Positions 59,148 to 64,000 of a stretch of DNA of 64,000 nt are shown piece by piece. The position numbers and the translations under genes were made by a program. The stretch covers positions 310,001 to 374,000 of the forward strand of contig NZ_JAVIFV010000004.1 of NCBI RefSeq assembly GCF_031157375.1. The letters are read 5' to 3'. The notes below the pieces were generated by a model. The model ran no database searches. It had not been told where the DNA came from and saw only the letters and a list, made by a program, of their open reading frames with translations. This DNA is from Sphingosinicella sp. LHD-64. GTDB lineage: Bacteria; Pseudomonadota; Alphaproteobacteria; Sphingomonadales; Sphingomonadaceae. The first letter of the stretch is position 1. Every line of letters begins with the position of its first letter.

Positions 59148-59927
59148 CATCCAGCGCTGCGCCCATTCGAGGTTGCCGGAGCTGTCAGGCTCGGGCGTAT
59201 ATTCGCAGCCGATCCAGCCTGCATAGCCGGCCGTCTCGAGCCCGGCGAAGATCGCAGCGAAGGGGATCATGCCGGTGCCCGGCATATGCCGGTCAGGCGT
59301 GTCGGACACCTGGACATGGGCGATATGGGGCAGGAGCACGGGCAGCCTATCGAGCGCCGACCCTTCCTGCATTTCGACATGAAAGACGTCGAAGATAAGG
59401 CCGATATCCGAGCGGCCGGTGCGGGCGATGAGATCGAGCGCTTGCGTCGTGGTCTGGAGGAAGAAGCCGGGCGTGCGCATCTCGCAGACCGGCTCGATGC
59501 AGAGTCGCACGCCCGCCGATGCCGCCTGTTCGGCGGTCCAGGCGATATTCTCGACATAGACCGCCTCGACTTCCGCGCGCGGCACGCCTGCCGGCGCCAG
59601 TCCCGCCGAGACGTGAACAAGTGGCACGCCGGCCGTGACCGCATAGTCGAGCATCGTCACGACGCTGGCCCCGAAGCCTCCCCGCTCGCCGGGCACGCAG
59701 GCATGGCCGAAACGTGCGGAGCCGGTTCCGATCGGGCCGACGAGGAGCGGGCAGGTGAGCCCGTCGTCGCGCAGCAAGGCGGCGAAGCGAGCAGAGGGAA
59801 CATCATAGGGTGTCGGCGGATTCATCTCGACACCAGGAAAGCCGCTCCGAGCCGCCGCGGCGAAACGCTGCTCCCACGGCAGATCGGGAAAGAGGAAGCT
59901 GAGATTGGCGGCGAAGCGCAGGGGCAT
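59139..59927 (-). CDS. hydroxypyruvate isomerase-like TIM-barrel protein
   Basis: 262 residues. RFAANLSFLFPDLPWEQRFAAAARSGFPGVEM is the usual N terminus of Hyi-like AP-endonuclease family 2 proteins. VRLCIEPVCEM and GLIFDVFHVEMQEG hold metal-ligating residues, and IAHVQVSDTPDRHMPGTGMI and GWIGCEYTP complete the barrel. Sugar-type isomerase or epimerase chemistry is expected, though hydroxypyruvate itself is unlikely in this context. The ATG shares one base with the upstream SDR stop (TGATG). The two form a minus-strand pair. Confidence 0.85.
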   Translation of the reverse strand: MPLRFAANLSFLFPDLPWEQRFAAAARSGFPGVEMNPPTPYDVPSARFAALLRDDGLTCPLLVGPIGTGSARFGHACVPGERGGFGASVVTMLDYAVTAGVPLVHVSAGLAPAGVPRAEVEAVYVENIAWTAEQAASAGVRLCIEPVCEMRTPGFFLQTTTQALDLIARTGRSDIGLIFDVFHVEMQEGSALDRLPVLLPHIAHVQVSDTPDRHMPGTGMIPFAAIFAGLETAGYAGWIGCEYTPEPDSSGNLEWAQRWMSV

Positions 59928-60910
59928 CAGCCGCTCGCGCCCGCCGCCGCGCCATTGTCGATGCGGTCGCGATAGCGTTCGTCGATCTCGGCCCAGGCCT
60001 CTTCGGGCAGCTCGTGGAACGGATTGGCGAGGTCGCGGGTCAGGTGGTGACGGACGGCGTGCAAGCGCTCCAGCGTCCAGCCGTCCATGTCGATCAGCGG
60101 GGAGACCGGGCACGGCTCGGCCCACAGGCCGACCTCGCCGCAGCCGGCGATCAGGATGCGGCCGGTCATGTCGGCGCAATCGTCGGTGCAGAGCCAGGCG
60201 ACGATCGCCGCCACCTCCGCCGCGGTGCCGGGGATCGGCCCCATCGGGTGCGGTCCGCACATCGCGACGCCGTAGCGGGCGTTGAAGCGCTGCAATTTCT
60301 CCCAGGCGGCGACATTGGTCTGGGCGGTGTCGAAGGCGCGCGGGCAGACGGCGTTGCAGCGAACATTGTCGCGGAGAAGGTCCCGCGCGATGCCGCGCGT
60401 GAGGCCGATGACGCCCGCCTTGGCCGCCATATAGGCGCTGAAATAGGTGTCGCCGGTCGCTGCTTCCGAGGCAGTGTTGATGATCATGCCGCTGCGCTGA
60501 CGGCGCATCACCCGGGCGGCCGCGCGCGCCATCAGGAAGGTACCGGTGAGATTGACGGCGATTACCGCCTCCCAGTCCTTGTCCGCCATATCCCAGATCG
60601 GCGCGACACGGCCGAAGCCGGCATTGTTGACCAGGATGTCGAGCCGGCCGAACCTGTCGACGGCGGTGGTAACGATCGCCTCGGCCTCCGCCGGCCGCGA
60701 CACGCTGCCATGCGCCGCGACCGCTTCGCCCCCGGCTGCGCGGATTTCGGCGACGACCTGCTCGGCGGCCGTGGGCGCGCCGCGATGGAGATCGTTGACC
60801 ACGACGGCGGCGCCGCGCCGGGCCAGCTCCAGCGCCTCGGCGCGGCCGATGCCATGGCCGGCGCCGGTCACCAGGGCGACCTTGCCGGCGAAGGGCGTGG
60901 TCAGGTCCAT
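59927..60910 (-). CDS. SDR-family dehydrogenase with a long C-terminal part
   Basis: 327 residues from the ATG 60910 (GGAAGG upstream), longer than the usual 250. The N-terminal part is a standard SDR: GKVALVTGAGHGIGRAEALELARRG, the NNAGFGRVAPIWDM motif and YMAAKAGVIGLTRG near residue 165. About 60 extra C-terminal residues from about 255 (VSPLIDMDGWTLERLHAV and onward) have no obvious family match. It pairs with the TIM-barrel gene and is divergent from HyuA, with 157 bp between. Confidence 0.87.
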   Translation of the reverse strand: MDLTTPFAGKVALVTGAGHGIGRAEALELARRGAAVVVNDLHRGAPTAAEQVVAEIRAAGGEAVAAHGSVSRPAEAEAIVTTAVDRFGRLDILVNNAGFGRVAPIWDMADKDWEAVIAVNLTGTFLMARAAARVMRRQRSGMIINTASEAATGDTYFSAYMAAKAGVIGLTRGIARDLLRDNVRCNAVCPRAFDTAQTNVAAWEKLQRFNARYGVAMCGPHPMGPIPGTAAEVAAIVAWLCTDDCADMTGRILIAGCGEVGLWAEPCPVSPLIDMDGWTLERLHAVRHHLTRDLANPFHELPEEAWAEIDERYRDRIDNGAAAGASG

Positions 60911-61067
60911 GGGCCTTCCTTTCCCAAGCGAGCATAGGAGCGGGTCGCCAGATAGAGCAAGTTCTTTTGATCTATCATTCCTTCGATGATATTGGTTGAC
61001 TGACACATGCGCTAATTTAGTTATCTCAATAGCGTTTCCGCGTTCGAAATGCGGTTCTGGAGAGGCT

Positions 61068-63200
61068 ATGAGCAAATCCGCGGTTCCCGCGCCGGGCGCG
61101 CCGCCCTTCCTGATCGGCACCGACATCGGCGGTACCTTCACCGACACGGTGGTCGTCGCGGCGGACGGCGCGACCTTCGCCGGCAAGGCGCTCACCACCC
61201 ATGGCGCGCTGATGGAGGGCGTACTGGCCTCGATCGGCCGGGCTGCGGAGGCGATGGGGCTCTCCCGCGGCGAGGTGCTGAAGCAGGCGGCGTTGCTGTC
61301 GCACGGCACGACGGTGGGGCTCAACGCGCTGCTCACCGACAGCGGCGCCAAGGTCGGCCTGCTGACGACGATGGGATTCGAATCGACCCTGCCGATCGCG
61401 CGCTCGAACAAGCTGCACGGCCTCAGCGACGACGAGATCACCAATGCGCTCAAATGGCGCAAGCCCAAGCTGCTGGTGCCGCGCCGCCGGATCGTCGGCA
61501 TTCGCGAGCGGATCGACGCGCGTGGGCAGATCGTCACACCGCTCGACGAGGCGCAGGCGCGCGACGCGATCCGCCGCCTCGTCGCGGACCGCGCGGAGGC
61601 GCTGGCGGTCGCCTTGCTCTGGTCGCCGGTGAATCCGATGCACGAGCAGCGGCTGGCGGAATTGGCGTGCGAGGAAGCACCCGGCATTCCGGTCACCCTG
61701 TCAAGCGTGATCGCGCCGAAGATCGGCGAATATGAGCGGACCGCGACGGCGGTGCTCAACGCCTATGTGGCGCCGCTCGCCGCCGATTATCTGTCGCGGC
61801 TGGAGGCAGCGATCCGTGCCGAGGGCTTTGCCGGCCAGTTCCTGGTGATGGCGATGGGCGGCGGCGTCGGACGGGCGGAGGCAATGGCGCGAACGCCCGT
61901 CCACCTGCTCCAGTCGGGCCCAGTCGGCGGGATCACGGCGGCACGCGAGCTCGGCCAACGACTCGGCCACCCCGACGTCATCGCGACCGACGTCGGCGGC
62001 ACCAGCTTCGACGTCGGCCTCGTCGTGAACGGCGAACTGCCCCGCGCCAACCGGCCGCGTATCGACCGTCATGCGCTCGCCGTTCCGGTCATCGACATCG
62101 CCTCGATCGGCACCGGCGGTGGCAGCATCGCCTCGGTCGACGCGGTGCTCGGCACGCTGAAGGTCGGGCCGGAAAGCGCCGGCTCGATGCCTGGGCCCGC
62201 CTGTTACGGCCGCGGCGGCATGCGTCCGACGCTGACCGACGCCGCGGTCGTGCTCGGCTATGTCGAGCGGCTGGGCAGTGCGATCGCGCTCGACCGGGAG
62301 GCGGCGCGCCGCGTCGTCGGTGCGCTGGCCGATCAGCTCGGCCTGTCCGTCGAGGCGGCGGCGCAGGGCATCGTCGACGTCGCCTGCGCCCAGATGGCCG
62401 ATCTTATCCGCCGCACCACCGTCCAGCGCGGGCACGACCCGCGCCGATTCGCGCTCTACGGCTATGGCGGCGCCGCGCCGCAATATGTCGGGCGCTACGC
62501 CGCCGACCTCGGCGTGCGCGAGACGGTGATCCCGCATCTCGGCCCGGAATTCTCCGCCTGGGGCGCGGTGTGCAGCGACCTCACTGTGCTGCGCGAGCGC
62601 GATCTGCCGCCGCAATTGTTCAAGCTCCCCCTCGATGCCTTCGTCGAGACGCTGGGCGAGCTGGAACAGTCGGCGCGCGCCGAGTTTGACGACAGCGACG
62701 GGCGGCCGACGATGGCGCGGCGGGTGGGCCTGCGTTTCCTGCGGCAGATCCACCGCATCGACGTGCCGATCCCGCCAGGTCCATTGACAGACGCGGTGAT
62801 CGCCGAAGCCGAGGCCGAGTTCCGGCGGCGTTACGAGACGATCGTCGGGCGCGGCGCCAGCGGCTCGGCCGGGCTGGTCGAGATCGTCTCGGTCGCGGCC
62901 GAAGCGCGCGTGGCGGCACGCAATCAGGCGCAGGCCACGCAGCCCGCGATGCAGTCGGCACAGCCGTTGCGCCAGCGCCGGGCCTGGTTCGAGGGGGAGG
63001 CGCGCGACGTGCCGGTCTATGCAATCGAGACGCTCGGCGCCGGACAGATCGTGCCCGGGCCGGCCTTCGTCGAATCCGAGCAAACCACGGTCGTCGTCCA
63101 TCCGGGCATGCAGATCGAATTGGCGGCGGGCGGGGACCTCATCATGATGCCGATGCCGGCGGGCGAGGTCGTGCCGTTGCGCGCGGGAGGACGGGCATGA
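61068..63200 (+). CDS. hydantoinase A/oxoprolinase-type subunit
   Basis: 710 residues from ATG 61068 (GGAGAGG upstream). FLIGTDIGGTFTDTVVV is the ATPase phosphate loop of the HyuA family, LSHGTTVGLNALL and ATDVGGTSFDVGLVV are further actin-like ATP-binding motifs, and GYGGAAPQYVGRYA lies near 475. HyuA and HyuB together hydrolyse cyclic amides or, in the acetone- and acetophenone-carboxylase group, carboxylate ketones with ATP. Which applies here is open. The next gene, HyuB, overlaps the stop by 4 bp. Confidence 0.93.
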   Translation: MSKSAVPAPGAPPFLIGTDIGGTFTDTVVVAADGATFAGKALTTHGALMEGVLASIGRAAEAMGLSRGEVLKQAALLSHGTTVGLNALLTDSGAKVGLLTTMGFESTLPIARSNKLHGLSDDEITNALKWRKPKLLVPRRRIVGIRERIDARGQIVTPLDEAQARDAIRRLVADRAEALAVALLWSPVNPMHEQRLAELACEEAPGIPVTLSSVIAPKIGEYERTATAVLNAYVAPLAADYLSRLEAAIRAEGFAGQFLVMAMGGGVGRAEAMARTPVHLLQSGPVGGITAARELGQRLGHPDVIATDVGGTSFDVGLVVNGELPRANRPRIDRHALAVPVIDIASIGTGGGSIASVDAVLGTLKVGPESAGSMPGPACYGRGGMRPTLTDAAVVLGYVERLGSAIALDREAARRVVGALADQLGLSVEAAAQGIVDVACAQMADLIRRTTVQRGHDPRRFALYGYGGAAPQYVGRYAADLGVRETVIPHLGPEFSAWGAVCSDLTVLRERDLPPQLFKLPLDAFVETLGELEQSARAEFDDSDGRPTMARRVGLRFLRQIHRIDVPIPPGPLTDAVIAEAEAEFRRRYETIVGRGASGSAGLVEIVSVAAEARVAARNQAQATQPAMQSAQPLRQRRAWFEGEARDVPVYAIETLGAGQIVPGPAFVESEQTTVVVHPGMQIELAAGGDLIMMPMPAGEVVPLRAGGRA

Positions 63201-64000
63201 GCGTTTCGGCGATCGACCTTGAGATCATCCGCCACCGGCTGGAAACGATCAACGTCGATGCGGGCGAGACTTTGGTGCGCGTCTCCGGCTCGCAGATCGC
63301 GTCGGAGGCAGGGGACTACAACACCGCCTTGATGACCGCCGAGGGCGCCGTCGTCGCCTGCAGCAAGTCGGTGGTCGTGCAGTCGACGTCGCTCGACCTC
63401 ATCGTCTCCGACATCCTCGCCCGCTACCGCGACAATCCGGGGATAAACGAAGGCGACCAGTTCCTCACCAACGATCCCTATATCGGCGCGCTGCACCAGC
63501 CGGACGTGACGATCGTCGCGCCGATCTTCGTCGACGGGCGGCTGATCGCCTGGTCGGGCTGCACGGTGCACGAGGCGGATGTCGGCGGGCCGGTCGGCGG
63601 CGGGTTCAACCAGGCCGCGCGCTCGATCTTCGACGAGCCGCTGCCGATCGCGCCGATCAGGCTGGTCGAGGGCGGCCGGGTGCGCGCCGACATTGAGCGC
63701 GACATCCTCGCCCGCAGCCGCACGCCGGAGCTCAACGCGCTCGATCTGCTGGGCCAGGTCGCCGCCAACCAGGCGGCGGCGGCGCGGGTGGCAGAACTGG
63801 CCGAGCATTATGGCGCCGACACTGTGGTGCAGGCGATGGCGCAGCTTGTCGATTCGACCGAGGCGGCGTTCCGGCGCCGGCTCGCCGCGCTGCCGGACGG
63901 GTGCTGGCGCGACATCGCCTATCTCCAGCACGAGCGGCGCGAGGGGGATGATTACACGCTCAACGCAATCTACGCGGTACGCCTCACCATGACCAAGCGG
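63197..64000 (+). CDS. hydantoinase B/oxoprolinase-type subunit (cut by window edge)
   Basis: Partial gene; 268 codons lie in the window and the frame is open to the right edge, whereas family members have about 500-600 residues. The start ATG overlaps the HyuA stop. Translation gives MSVSAIDLEIIRHRLETINV, then FLTNDPYIGALHQPDVTIVA and IAWSGCTVHEADVGGPVGGG, the typical metal-ligand region of HyuB. It is the catalytic partner of HyuA; together they form a hydantoinase-type or ketone-carboxylase-type enzyme. Confidence 0.9.
   Translation, partial: MSVSAIDLEIIRHRLETINVDAGETLVRVSGSQIASEAGDYNTALMTAEGAVVACSKSVVVQSTSLDLIVSDILARYRDNPGINEGDQFLTNDPYIGALHQPDVTIVAPIFVDGRLIAWSGCTVHEADVGGPVGGGFNQAARSIFDEPLPIAPIRLVEGGRVRADIERDILARSRTPELNALDLLGQVAANQAAAARVAELAEHYGADTVVQAMAQLVDSTEAAFRRRLAALPDGCWRDIAYLQHERREGDDYTLNAIYAVRLTMTKR

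Overview
The window looks like a chromosomal stretch from a GC-rich alphaproteobacterium, most likely a sphingomonad (order Sphingomonadales). This is an inference from gene content: an S9 protein with a long Ala/Glu-rich N-terminal extension behind L13, families common in that group (UGSC protein, CaiB/BaiF transferases, TonB-dependent receptor), and the recurring intergenic palindromes. No rRNA is present, so genus and species are not assigned.

Layout. (1) 0.3-3.5 kb is core chromosome: tRNA-Gly, a small lipoprotein gene, rplM-rpsI on the minus strand with a leader hairpin, ilvE and an intact tRNA-Gln. (2) 3.5-34.35 kb is bounded by a perfect 46-bp direct repeat made of the 3' part of tRNA-Gln, from the anticodon to just past CCA. 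I read it as an integrated genomic island of about 30.8 kb that has no recognisable integrase. Its left part carries gene remnants, a TetR regulator, a HIT protein with a sugar-phosphate nucleotidyltransferase, and a sigma/anti-sigma/GMC-oxidoreductase operon. Its right part (10.5-34.1 kb) is one coherent surface system: a minus-strand regulatory operon (TonB-like protein, secreted STN-TonB_C protein, FecI-type sigma, FecR), a divergent AraC regulator, then a plus-strand run of TpsB transporter, a DUF2341-LamG-ExbB fusion, ExbD, TonB, a putative porin, a small exported protein, a 3722-residue filamentous-haemagglutinin-like TpsA and an OmpH/Skp-like chaperone. The OmpH frame appears to carry a one-base frameshift in a T tract.

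(3) 34.4-37.4 kb is a minus-strand unit of a NifU-like small protein, a UGSC-family protein (CGSC form) and a FadR-type GntR regulator, with a perfect 16-bp palindrome just upstream of its first gene. (4) 37.5-39.8 kb is a compact plus-strand unit: ArsR, AHSA1/SRPBCC, DoxX-like, a small membrane protein and two DUF1801 proteins. (5) 39.9-64 kb is a catabolic region for an acyl-CoA-activated substrate that I cannot name. It has two CaiB/BaiF CoA-transferases, an NDP-forming acyl-CoA synthetase, MaoC and enoyl-CoA hydratases, SDR dehydrogenases, two pairs of Cys-less thiolase-fold protein plus DUF35 partner, a TauD-type dioxygenase, a TonB-dependent receptor opposite a LacI regulator, an alpha/beta hydrolase, an NTF2-like protein, a TIM-barrel isomerase-like protein and HyuA with the start of HyuB, which is cut by the window edge.

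Working model. In the island, TpsB exports the giant adhesin, the ExbB/ExbD/TonB set may energise an outer-membrane step, and the STN/FecR/FecI module may couple envelope signals to expression. In the catabolic region, the receptor imports the substrate, the CoA ligase or transferases activate it, hydratases and SDRs form a 3-hydroxy or 3-oxo acyl-CoA, and the thiolase-fold/DUF35 pairs cleave it, as in steroid side-chain retro-aldolases. These pathway links come from family knowledge and gene order; only the motifs and coordinates were seen directly.
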